Part shown: positions 37,493-45,264 of the stretch, one piece after another
Layout of the letters: each line of letters starts with the position of its first letter
Position numbering within the stretch: the first letter of the stretch is position 1
Source of the DNA: Acinetobacter tandoii DSM 14970 = CIP 107469
GTDB taxonomy: Bacteria; Pseudomonadota; Gammaproteobacteria; Pseudomonadales; Moraxellaceae
Assembly (NCBI RefSeq): GCF_000400735.1
Contig: NZ_KE007367.1
Coordinates: 747,935 to 811,934, forward strand
Length of the DNA stretch: 64,000 bases
Direction: 5' to 3'
Notes under the pieces: model-generated
What the model was told of the DNA's origin: nothing
Database searches by the model: none
What the model saw: the letters and a program-made list of their open reading frames with translations, nothing else
Program-made: the position numbers and the translations under genes

Positions 37493-38531
37493 GGCTTTGT
37501 TGCACAAACCTATCTCTAAAGGCTTATTCCACAATATAATTCTCAAATGAATAAGCCCACACCTAAAATCTATCGTACAACCAATTGGTCTTCTTATAAC
37601 AGTGCATTAATAAATCGAGGAAATCTTTCAATTTGGTTTGATCCCAAGACTCAATGGTACGCTCAACCCAAAGGTAAACATGGTCGAAATCAAACTTATT
37701 CAGATACAGCCATCCAATGCTGTTTAATGATCAAATCCTTATTTCGTCTTTCTTTACGCATGGTCACTGGCTTTGTGCAAAGTCTCATTCATCTTTGTAG
37801 ATTAGATTGGACAGCACCAGACTATTCCACCATCTGCAGAAGACAAAAGCATATTGATATTGCAATTAACTATCAAAAAAGCAGTAATGGTCTCCAGCTA
37901 CTCGTCGATTCTACTGGCTTAAAGTTTCTAGGCGAAGGTGAATGGAAGCGTAAGAAACACCAACCTGAATATCGTCGCCAATGGCGTAAACTTCATATTG
38001 GTATAGATGCTGAAACCCTTCAAATACGCGCTATTCAACTCACTACAAATAATGTGAGTGATTCACAAGTGCTTGGTGATTTACTCGATCAGATTCCACA
38101 AGATGAGCAGATTGACTCTGTCTATACTGATGGGGCTTATGACACCAAGCAATGCCGTCAAGTAATTGCAGACCGACAAGCACATGCGGTGATTCCGCCA
38201 AGAAAAAATGCGAAACCTTGGAAAGATACAAAGACCAGCTCGCTAGAGCGAAATGAATTACTTCGAACAGTTAAACGTTTAGGAAGAACAATATGGAAAA
38301 ATTGGTCAGGCTATCATCGGCGAAGTTTGGTTGAAACTAAGATGCATTGCATCAAGTTATTAGGCGATAAACTCCGTGCGAGAAACTTTCAAAGCCAAGT
38401 CAATGAGATTCATGCACGTGTGGCCGTATTAAATAAATTTACAGATTTAGGCAGACCTCACACCCAAGTTGCCACTTAAATTTAGATAACTTGGAAGAAG
38501 TTTAGCTTTTGAATGTTTGTGCAACAAAGCC
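37493..38531 (+). mobile_element. Complete IS5-family insertion sequence, IS903-type
   Basis: A 1039-bp element. Its ends are perfect inverted repeats over 17 bases, GGCTTTGTTGCACAAAC at the left and its complement at the right. It is flanked by a 9-bp direct repeat (ACTTCAAAT), the duplication length known for the IS903 group of IS5. It carries one intact transposase gene read rightwards. Size and ends resemble the IS17-like elements of Acinetobacter, but I cannot name it without a database. The exact duplication argues for a fairly recent insertion. Confidence 0.93.
37547..38479 (+). CDS. IS5-family transposase
   Basis: A DDE transposase of 310 residues that looks intact. The first Asp sits in L-L-V-D-S-T-G-L-K, the second in V-Y-T-D-G-A-Y-D-T, and the Glu lies in the Y-x2-R-x3-V-E-T-K-M-H segment (Y-H-R-R-S-L-V-E-T-K). 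The block R-R-Q-W-R-K-L-H-I-G-I-D is typical of the IS903 group. The gene fills the element between its inverted repeats. Confidence 0.92.
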   Translation: MNKPTPKIYRTTNWSSYNSALINRGNLSIWFDPKTQWYAQPKGKHGRNQTYSDTAIQCCLMIKSLFRLSLRMVTGFVQSLIHLCRLDWTAPDYSTICRRQKHIDIAINYQKSSNGLQLLVDSTGLKFLGEGEWKRKKHQPEYRRQWRKLHIGIDAETLQIRAIQLTTNNVSDSQVLGDLLDQIPQDEQIDSVYTDGAYDTKQCRQVIADRQAHAVIPPRKNAKPWKDTKTSSLERNELLRTVKRLGRTIWKNWSGYHRRSLVETKMHCIKLLGDKLRARNFQSQVNEIHARVAVLNKFTDLGRPHTQVAT

Positions 38532-38540
38532 ACTTCAAAT
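38532..38540 (+). repeat. Right copy of the 9-bp target-site duplication
   Basis: ACTTCAAAT directly follows the right inverted repeat of the insertion sequence and equals the copy at 37484-37492. Confidence 0.9.
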
Positions 38541-38821
38541 ATTTAAATGAAATATATGAAATTCCAATGAGGTCTTCAGTATATATAGTGACTTTGATTT
38601 TAAGTTGTGGATTCTAGATCCTTATTATTTAAAAATCAATTTTAACAATTTTACTTTTAAACAAAATAATAAATATAATTTAATAAGCACAAAGTATATT
38701 TTGCTGCCAAATTTTTCCATAAACTTGTGATTTATTAATTACTTATGATGCTTATACAAAGCCTGTCACAGATAAGTCATGCTTGCAAGTTCATGAAGTC
38801 TATGTAAGTAAGTTGAACTAA
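38541..38821 (+). pseudogene. Decayed coding remnant next to the insertion sequence
   Basis: Three reading-frame pieces with protein-like composition follow one another on the plus strand: F-K-Y-L-N-E-I-Y-E-I-P across the duplication into 38565; then E-V-F-S-I-Y-S-D-F-D-F-K-L-W-I-L-D-P up to a stop at 38728-38730; then L-L-I-T-Y-D-A-Y-T-K-P-V up to a stop at 38819-38821. They would join into one protein end after two single-base frame changes. No start codon remains and I do not recognise the family. Confidence 0.4.
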
Positions 38822-38913
38822 TAAGTTTGAGAAGGACGCAATAAAACTGTTTAGAACTTGATCTTAAATTTTTGATAAATCACAATCTAAATTCAAATAA
38901 AATGGGCTTTAGT

Positions 38914-39438
38914 ATGAAAAATTTTCCCTACTTTATAATTTCAACATTTACAATTTGTCTATCTTTGCAAGCTTATGCAGACCCCAATTTAGTTTCTAAA
39001 GAATATACTATCGATCCTCAAACAAAATTATTTCATAAAAAAATTGTCACTGATACCAGCTTTCACGAGTAACAAGAAAATTTAACTGAAAATGTTAATT
39101 ACATTATGGATGTAATTGATAAGAAGAATAAATTTGAAACAGAAAAAAGGCTTTTGAGTACTCAAGAAAACTATGACTTGGCCTGTCATTTGAGAGACTA
39201 TTCTGAAAAATCACTAAAATATATAAATCAGTATCCTCAATATAAAAAGCAAGTTTACAACTACTTTGAAACAATCCAAAATTTCAATACTAATTTTCAA
39301 AATACCATTAAAAAATACAATATTACATGCTCGAACGGTTATGTTCCCCCACCATTTAGCCCTGAATCAAAATGGAAAGAAATTCCATCAAATGATGACT
39401 TTAGTATCACATATGTGGATATAGATTGGCATATTTAA
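38914..39438 (+). pseudogene. Secreted-protein gene interrupted by one in-frame stop codon
   Basis: The frame from the ATG at 38914 encodes a signal peptide (M-K-N-F-P-Y-F-I-I-S-T-F-T-I-C-L ending Q-A-Y-A-D) and runs for 52 codons to a TAA at 39070-39072. The same frame then stays open to 39438 with no other stop: 122 more codons of good protein-like sequence (two cysteines, a Tyr/Lys-rich helix region and a P-P-P-F-S-P-E-S motif). One nonsense change therefore splits a gene of about 174 codons. An ATG at 39106 could at best restart translation without the signal peptide. The family is unknown. Confidence 0.75.
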
Positions 39439-39758
39439 ATATCTTCCATAACAACCCATATTCTATATATTTAATTTAATATCAGTAATTTACATAAATT
39501 TTCAATCTTTTCATAAGTACACCCACCAATAATCCCCCCTACTGACACCTGTTATCAAATTGAACTTTGTCATTGAAGAGTTTAATGTTCTCCTTTATGT
39601 GAACCAACATTAGCTGCAACAAAGCAACCCGAGCAGAATTGAGGAAGTTAGGAAGGGCTTAAATTGATGTATTTGATACATTGAAATGCAAGATTTCAGC
39701 CCTATCCTCAATAAGGTGAATATCAACAAGAATTTCATTTCTAACTTATAAAAAATAT
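39439..39758. other. Non-coding stretch with an inverted repeat and transposase-like debris
   Basis: On the minus strand 39542-39660 is a 39-codon open stretch (A-L-P-N-F-L-N-S-A-R-V-A-L-L-Q-L and onward) without a start; it looks like part of a lost gene, perhaps a transposase. An imperfect inverted repeat spans 39638-39712: ATTGAGG/CCTCAAT and AGGGCT/AGCCCT arms around about 38 bases. No intact gene is present. Confidence 0.4.
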
Positions 39759-40715
39759 CTAAAACTGTAAAATCCATTCACCTCTGACATAGGGATAATT
39801 ATAATTTGGACCATTGAAAGAGGCACTTTTATTATATCCAGCATTCATACGGAAAAATTGAGATCCATACACTGGACTTTGCAAGTTTAATTCAAAAAGT
39901 TGAGTTGACTGACTTGGATCGTCATTAATTTTTTCCCGCCCTAGGCCAACTGTTAAGCCTGTAGACCATTTAGCAAAGCGCTGACGCCAACCAACTGCCA
40001 ACATAGATTCTTTATAGTTCTTTGGATTGAAATACGCACCACCACCATCCTCTTGACGACTATGATAGGTTCGATAGCGTGCTTGAACCGTAAGGCCTAG
40101 GTTGAGTGAAGGTTGATAAATCACTTTAATTCGACCATGATCGCGGCGATTATCATCTGAAAAAAATTGTGTTCCAGCCAGACCGACTAGTGTGACATGA
40201 TCACCTAAGCCCTGATCTAAAGCAGCACCTACGAAGGTGAAATTAATCCCCTGATCCAGAGCAGATTGCGTTTCTACCCAGTCACGATTGGCAAATACTT
40301 CTAAGGCAGTTTTATCAAAAAACTGTGTTCGATAGCTACCATCAAGTGTTAACAATGTATGGTTATCCTGCTCGAATAGACCTGCATCTAAAAACCAGCC
40401 ATTCGCAGTGGCTGAATCTACATCTCTCCCTACAAAGGATATTTTCTGTCCATCTCGATTCCAGTTATCGGCCTTATACTGATAAGCACTAGCACGCACA
40501 CCTAGATAACTATCGCCACTTTCATATTTCGGAAAAAATTCTGCTGATAGCTTACGAGTTTGAAATCCCTCACTATCATCACTGAAAAAGAATTCTGTTC
40601 CAACAGCCCGTCCACTTGTGCCTTTTTTTTCTTCTAATTCATTAGCAAAACAGCCCATGCTAATCATCATTAATAGAGGAATAGTAATACATAAATTTGT
40701 TGGTTTTATTTTCAT
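39759..40715 (-). CDS. Outer-membrane beta-barrel protein, partner of the GT2 synthase
   Basis: A 318-residue protein with a signal peptide (I-P-L-L-M-M-I-S-M-G-C-F-A-N) and a mature part of alternating amphipathic strands ending in the outer-membrane signature V-R-G-E-W-I-L-Q-F. The G-T-E-F-F-F-S-D-D and Y-R-T-Y-H-S-R-Q segments recall the C-terminal barrel of PgaA-type polysaccharide porins, but the long TPR domain of PgaA is absent. Its ATG overlaps the stop of the glycosyltransferase gene (ATGA) with GGGGAACGAA before it, so the two are made together. It may export the polymer the synthase makes. Confidence 0.75.
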   Translation of the reverse strand: MKIKPTNLCITIPLLMMISMGCFANELEEKKGTSGRAVGTEFFFSDDSEGFQTRKLSAEFFPKYESGDSYLGVRASAYQYKADNWNRDGQKISFVGRDVDSATANGWFLDAGLFEQDNHTLLTLDGSYRTQFFDKTALEVFANRDWVETQSALDQGINFTFVGAALDQGLGDHVTLVGLAGTQFFSDDNRRDHGRIKVIYQPSLNLGLTVQARYRTYHSRQEDGGGAYFNPKNYKESMLAVGWRQRFAKWSTGLTVGLGREKINDDPSQSTQLFELNLQSPVYGSQFFRMNAGYNKSASFNGPNYNYPYVRGEWILQF

Positions 40716-42049
40716 TTCGTTCCCCATGTTTTTCGCGTTCTCAAAATTTCGTCCAAATATCCGAGAATACTCGCAGGTTGTAATAAGAAGCTATATGCAA
40801 AAACATATATTAAAAAACCAGTAAAATTCTTACGTACTTTCAGCCCCATTTCATCAAACATCTGTCGTTCAATAAAATAATTTAAGAGACCTAACAATAA
40901 AGCCATAGGAAGCAGAACCAACGTCATAATGCCGACAATCCAGTAATAGCCAAAACACGCCAATACTAACCCTGGCAAGAATCCAAAAGTAAAGGCCAGA
41001 TCTAACCAAGGAAAAAGCAGATTCCAATAAATAAAGAATGTTGAAAGTCGTGGTTTGATTAAAATGGATGGATGTTTAATAAAAGCTTCCATCATGCCTC
41101 GTGCCCATCGCTGGCGCTGCTTAATAAAAACTCTGAGTGTGGTGGGTGCATTGGTAAAAAGACAGGCATCCTCACAGTGCCCAACTCTGTACCCTGCATT
41201 CAGTAATGACCAAGTGAGTACAATGTCTTCGCCTACGCATTCTGGCCAACCACCAACCTCAATCAATGCAGCACGGTCATAAATAGAGAAAGCTCCTTGC
41301 GCAACTAAAGTACCTTGATAAAGCGATTGCATGCGCTTGGTTGCTGAAATTCCAAGAAAATAGTCCCATTCTTGAGTTTTAGTCAGCAAATTCTCTCGAG
41401 AGTTACGAACCAAAATCTTACCAGCCACAGCGCGAGTATTTGGTGGATCTAAAAGATAGCGTTCAACAATATTAATCAATGCAATACGATGTAAATATGA
41501 ATCAGCATCAATGGTGACTACAAGGTCATGTTCAACCAATTTAAACCCTTCATTTAAGGCATGTGCTTTACCAGCATTTTTTTCTAAATCAAGAAAAGTA
41601 AGCCATGAAAACTGTTCTTGTAGATTTCTAACAATATTCGCTGTCTCATCTTTAGATCCGTCATTAATGACAATGACTTGTAACTTACCAGGATAATTCT
41701 GTTGACTGATACTCACCAAAGTATCTTTAATCGAAGCAGCTTCATTATAAGCAGCAATCAGAATACTGATGCCAGGATAAAATGGAAGTGCCTCTCGACG
41801 AGGCCTTTTATCCATCATTAAGCTCAAAGCAGCGAATGAGTTCATAAAGCCTGGAATAATAGCAATTCCATAAATCAGAAAAATAGCAGCAAACATACCA
41901 ATGTGCGTACTAAGATCATGTATCCACGCTTGTGCTATCCATATTGAAAACCAAGTCCAAAGACAAGCACCAATCAAAGCGATACAAAATTTAAAACGTA
42001 TCGAAAAATAAATTAGAGATATTTCTTTGTCAGTATCAGTACTAATCAT
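40712..42049 (-). CDS. Processive family 2 glycosyltransferase (PgaC/IcaA/HasA-like)
   Basis: Inner-membrane synthase of 445 residues. Two helices precede the catalytic domain, which has I-L-I-A-A-Y-N-E-A-A, V-T-I-D-A-D-S (the D-x-D sugar-nucleotide site), the G-E-D acceptor motif in E-C-V-G-E-D-I-V-L-T and the processive Q-R-Q-R-W near residue 311, then three to four C-terminal helices. The product is probably a beta-linked exopolysaccharide such as poly-N-acetylglucosamine or a relative. Neither a PgaB-type deacetylase nor a PgaD-type partner is encoded nearby, so the module is minimal. Confidence 0.87.
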   Translation of the reverse strand: MISTDTDKEISLIYFSIRFKFCIALIGACLWTWFSIWIAQAWIHDLSTHIGMFAAIFLIYGIAIIPGFMNSFAALSLMMDKRPRREALPFYPGISILIAAYNEAASIKDTLVSISQQNYPGKLQVIVINDGSKDETANIVRNLQEQFSWLTFLDLEKNAGKAHALNEGFKLVEHDLVVTIDADSYLHRIALINIVERYLLDPPNTRAVAGKILVRNSRENLLTKTQEWDYFLGISATKRMQSLYQGTLVAQGAFSIYDRAALIEVGGWPECVGEDIVLTWSLLNAGYRVGHCEDACLFTNAPTTLRVFIKQRQRWARGMMEAFIKHPSILIKPRLSTFFIYWNLLFPWLDLAFTFGFLPGLVLACFGYYWIVGIMTLVLLPMALLLGLLNYFIERQMFDEMGLKVRKNFTGFLIYVFAYSFLLQPASILGYLDEILRTRKTWGTK

Positions 42050-42311
42050 TATATTTTTCCATTAATTTTTTTATAACTATAATCATACTTAATAACACGA
42101 CTCAAAAATAAATTTAATAGTTACTAAACTTATGTGAAGTCTTAATTATTGTTATACCAAATGCTTTTGATTTTGTGGATACTTTTTAATCAGCTCTAAT
42201 AGCTAAACATCAACCAACACAACAGAATCTAATGACCCAAATGCAGAAATTTAGAAAAAGGCATAAAGAATCACTCTTCACAAACAAGTCAAAATGATAT
42301 ACACCTTATTC

Positions 42312-42547
42312 TGTGCAACCAGTACCTAGAAACGGTTAAAACTTCCTGTGCTAACTAATCAGTTTTGGTTAGTATGTGACAGAGTCTATGAGGATCATGA
42401 GATTCATCTTATTTGAAAGATTTCGGTGAAAACTGTGGAATTGACCAAGCCCATTCTCTCATGAAAACAGATGTTAAAAAGCTTTCGGAAGTGAGCCTCT
42501 CCGAGAGAATTGAATTTTTTGTTAAATTAATAATACTTTTATTTTAA
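42312..42547 (+). pseudogene. Frameshifted remnant, probably an IS3-type transposase
   Basis: Two overlapping frames read well: V-L-T-N-Q-F-W-L-V-C-D-R-V-Y-E-D-H-E-I-H-L, then after a one-base shift L-K-D-F-G-E-N-C-G-I-D-Q-A-H-S-L-M-K-T-D up to a TAA at 42545-42547. The second part resembles the L-K-x-x-G-x-x-C-G-x-x-R-x-x-R-L-M-K region of IS3-family OrfB proteins. No element ends are visible, so only a fragment remains. The family assignment is tentative. Confidence 0.4.
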
Positions 42548-42559
42548 GTAAGTTAGCCG

Positions 42560-42590
42560 AAAGGCCCACATTGAAATCAGTGGGCTTCTC
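42560..42590 (-). terminator. Terminator of the acyl-CoA dehydrogenase operon
   Basis: On the minus strand AGCCCAC and GTGGGCC arms surround a ten-base loop, about 50 bases after the SDR stop codon. The following T-run is short. Confidence 0.55.
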
Positions 42591-42635
42591 AAAATAAATA
42601 AAATTACTTAGGAATATTTCTAAGCTAAAAGAGAA

Positions 42636-43379
42636 TTAGCCCAATTTATTCACAATCCTTAAAGGTAAAACTTTCATCGCTAAGCCCATTGGTAGCCACG
42701 GCCACTTTGGCACATAAGCTTTCACTGGCGCTTTTTCAATCGCTTCCGCAAGTAAATGCGAACCTGTCTTTTCATCGACTTCAAACGGCAACTTTTTTGC
42801 CCCTTCATTCAATTCAGTACGAATATAGCCTGGGAAAATGGTCGAAACTTTAATAGGTGTATCAATCAGTTCGGCACGAATCCCTTCTGCCAAGTGAGCA
42901 ACAGCAGCTTTACTGGCGGCATAAGTTGAAAGATGTTTTGGTAAGCCACGCATCGCACTCATAGAAGAAATCACCACCAAATGCCCTGAATTTTGCGCGC
43001 GGAAAATTTCAACAGCTGCTTCACATTGTGCCAATGCTGAAATAAAATTAGTCTCGGCTGTTGCTCGGTTAATCTCAAAATTACCTTTACCAATACGGCG
43101 ACCTTGTCCGACTCCCGCATTCACAATAATTCGATCTAGTTTGCCAAAGTCTTGTTGGAAAGCCTTAAACACTTCGAAGACTTGATCGTAATTGGTCACA
43201 TCTAAAGTTTTGGCAATTACCTGAATACCATACAGACTTTCAAGCTCTTGTTTAAGTGCTTCTAGTCGTTCTAGACGTCGCGCACAAATGGCAAGGTTAT
43301 AACCTTTTTGAGCAAATTCACGCGCCATACCTGCGCCTAAACCTGAACTCGCCCCTGTAATTAAAATGGTTTTTGCCAT
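42636..43379 (-). CDS. Short-chain dehydrogenase/reductase, last gene of the acyl-CoA dehydrogenase operon
   Basis: Classical SDR of 247 residues: cofactor loop T-G-A-S-S-G-L-G at residues 7-14, N-A-G-V near residue 90, catalytic Ser in V-I-S-S-M-S and Y-A-A-S-K near residue 155. Arg residues after the glycine motif (C-A-R-R-L-E-R) favour NADP. It lies 13 bases after the histidine phosphatase gene. In the proposed pathway it could interconvert a keto- and hydroxyacyl intermediate. Its closest named relatives would be SDRs of the YbbO/DHRS7 kind. Confidence 0.88.
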   Translation of the reverse strand: MAKTILITGASSGLGAGMAREFAQKGYNLAICARRLERLEALKQELESLYGIQVIAKTLDVTNYDQVFEVFKAFQQDFGKLDRIIVNAGVGQGRRIGKGNFEINRATAETNFISALAQCEAAVEIFRAQNSGHLVVISSMSAMRGLPKHLSTYAASKAAVAHLAEGIRAELIDTPIKVSTIFPGYIRTELNEGAKKLPFEVDEKTGSHLLAEAIEKAPVKAYVPKWPWLPMGLAMKVLPLRIVNKLG

Positions 43380-43392
43380 GGGTCAATCCTTG

Positions 43393-44091
43393 TTATATCC
43401 ATGTTAAAAGTTCTGAGTCATCTGCTTTAATAAAATGATGCTCATTTAAACTAAGTAATTGCGGTTCATTTCCAACTAAACGCAAAGTGGTCATGCTGGT
43501 ATTAGTAATCGCCCAATTCAGCGCAAAAGTTCGATTGGGGTTCAGCTCCAAAATTTTTCCCGCAGCCACAGAAATTACACCACCCGAAGTAAATACGACC
43601 GCATAACGAGGTTTGGTCTGTGCAAGCTCATCACATAAGTCTTGCAATGCTGTTTCAACACGAGCTTTAAATATCGGCCATGACTCTTCATATTCATGAT
43701 GATATTCACCACCTGTCCAGCGCTTTATTGCCCCTTCAAATATTTTTGCCAGATAGGCACGTGGGTTTACATGCTGCGCGACATCTGATTTCAACAAATG
43801 TGGCTCATTGAATCTTGGCTCATACTGAGCAAAAACTTGTTGATGATTGAATTCATTCCATTGTGAATCTGTCACGACTTGGCTATGAGGAAAACATTCC
43901 GCCAAAGCCAATTGCGCCGTTTGCTGATGGCGATGCATTGAACCAGCGACCACATACGGTGATTCTTTTAAAATATTTTTGAAATATTGACCTAATCGTT
44001 GCGCTTGTAATTCACCTTTCTCCGAAAGTTTGTCATAACTCTCGGCACCGAAAGATGCCTGCCCATGACGAATCAAATAAATGGTGGTCAT
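43393..44091 (-). CDS. Histidine phosphatase family protein
   Basis: A 232-residue member of the phosphoglycerate mutase-like superfamily. The phosphohistidine motif L-I-R-H-G-Q-A-S-F-G is at the start, and the second catalytic His is expected in the V-V-F-T-S-G-G-V-I region, where bacterial SixA/CobC-like members normally read S-H-G-G; here T-S-G-G replaces it, so the second catalytic histidine appears to be lacking. It overlaps the kinase-like gene by four bases (ATGA). A role in removing phosphate from an acyl or sugar intermediate would fit the operon but is not shown. Confidence 0.85.
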   Translation of the reverse strand: MTTIYLIRHGQASFGAESYDKLSEKGELQAQRLGQYFKNILKESPYVVAGSMHRHQQTAQLALAECFPHSQVVTDSQWNEFNHQQVFAQYEPRFNEPHLLKSDVAQHVNPRAYLAKIFEGAIKRWTGGEYHHEYEESWPIFKARVETALQDLCDELAQTKPRYAVVFTSGGVISVAAGKILELNPNRTFALNWAITNTSMTTLRLVGNEPQLLSLNEHHFIKADDSELLTWI

Positions 44092-45209
44092 TTTTCTAAA
44101 ATTTCCTTAAATTTTTCCATATATTTATGTGCAATTTCATTGGCTTCGAGTTTTTGAATACCAATCAGTTTCAACGCTCGGATATGCAGAGCATGAATGA
44201 TCACCCAAAAATCTTTAAAGGCTGGATTGTTAGTTTGCTTATGGAAATAGCGATAGTAAATTTGCTGCGCGATAACTGCTAGACGGAAGATGCCAAACAC
44301 CTCGTAAAAGGTCCAGTTTTCAGGCTGTAATCCTGTTTTCTCTAGGTAATATTCTACGACTTGCTTTCGGGTAAACATGCCTTTCATGTTAGTTGGTTGG
44401 CGTCGTGTCGCTTTAAAAATTTTACTGTCAGTTTCTTCTACCCAGTATGCCAATGCTGAACCCAAATCCATGAGCGGATCACCAAGCGTTGCCATTTCCC
44501 AATCCAAAACCCCAATCACTTGTGTCGGATCTTCTGGATTTAGAATTACATTATCAAAACGCCAATCATTATGGATCAAACAGGTTGCCGAATCCTCTGG
44601 GATATTATCTAAAAGCCATTTACGCACAAACTTGAAGGTCGGAACATTGACCGTGTGTGCTTTTTCAAAACGCTGATCCCAACCTTCGACTTGTCTACGG
44701 CAATAACCTTCACCTTTGCCCAACTTTTCCAGTTCTGTACCCTGATAGGGTACTTGGTGCAATTCGATGAGTTTATCAATCACATTTACACATAACTGAT
44801 GCACTTGCACTTCAGAAAAATGTAATTCTGGTGGAAGTTTTGCGCGCGGAATAATACCCGCAATCCGTTTCATGACATAAAAGTCAGACCCCAATACAGA
44901 CTCATCCTGACAAAGACCAATCATCTCAGGTAATACAGGATAAAACGGGGCCAGATTTTTCTGCACTGTATATTCACGAGCCATATCATGGGCAGATTTT
45001 GCTTTAGTACCTTTCGGTGGACGACGTAGAATCAGATCAGTGTTGTCATATTTGAGTCGATACGTCCAATTTGAAGCCCCACCAGAATATTGTGTGATTT
45101 CAACTTGTCCCTCTAACACGACGCCTTGTGACTTAAGCCAATTTTCTACAGCTTGTACATCCAGCTCTTCGCCTTCTCGTACACTGCCACCAACATCAAT
45201 TACCGACAT
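44088..45209 (-). CDS. Aminoglycoside-phosphotransferase-fold kinase (ACAD10/11- and LvaA-like)
   Basis: A 373-residue APH-fold protein: nucleotide-binding Y-S-G-G-A-S-N-W-T-Y-R-L and L-I-L-R-R-P-P near residue 50-80, the catalytic loop C-L-I-H-N-D-W-R-F-D-N near 210 and V-L-D-W-E-M-A-T-L-G-D-P with the metal-binding Asp near 235. The L-R-R-P-P-x-G and L-D-W-E-x-A-x-x-G-D-P-L-x-D-L motifs are those of the kinase domain fused to acyl-CoA dehydrogenase in human ACAD10/11. Here the separate dehydrogenase is encoded next door. It probably phosphorylates a hydroxyacyl-CoA. Confidence 0.87.
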   Translation of the reverse strand: MSVIDVGGSVREGEELDVQAVENWLKSQGVVLEGQVEITQYSGGASNWTYRLKYDNTDLILRRPPKGTKAKSAHDMAREYTVQKNLAPFYPVLPEMIGLCQDESVLGSDFYVMKRIAGIIPRAKLPPELHFSEVQVHQLCVNVIDKLIELHQVPYQGTELEKLGKGEGYCRRQVEGWDQRFEKAHTVNVPTFKFVRKWLLDNIPEDSATCLIHNDWRFDNVILNPEDPTQVIGVLDWEMATLGDPLMDLGSALAYWVEETDSKIFKATRRQPTNMKGMFTRKQVVEYYLEKTGLQPENWTFYEVFGIFRLAVIAQQIYYRYFHKQTNNPAFKDFWVIIHALHIRALKLIGIQKLEANEIAHKYMEKFKEILEK

Positions 45210-45264
45210 ACTTATTATCCCTGATTCTTAGAATATGAATACTTTACCTAGTTTTACCACAGCT

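Larger units (their letters stand above)
42050..42635. other. Upstream region of the polysaccharide module
   Basis: About 590 bases. The first 260 hold no supported gene and must include the promoter of the glycosyltransferase. The rest contains transposase-like debris (separate entry) and the terminator of the acyl-CoA dehydrogenase operon. Confidence 0.5.
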
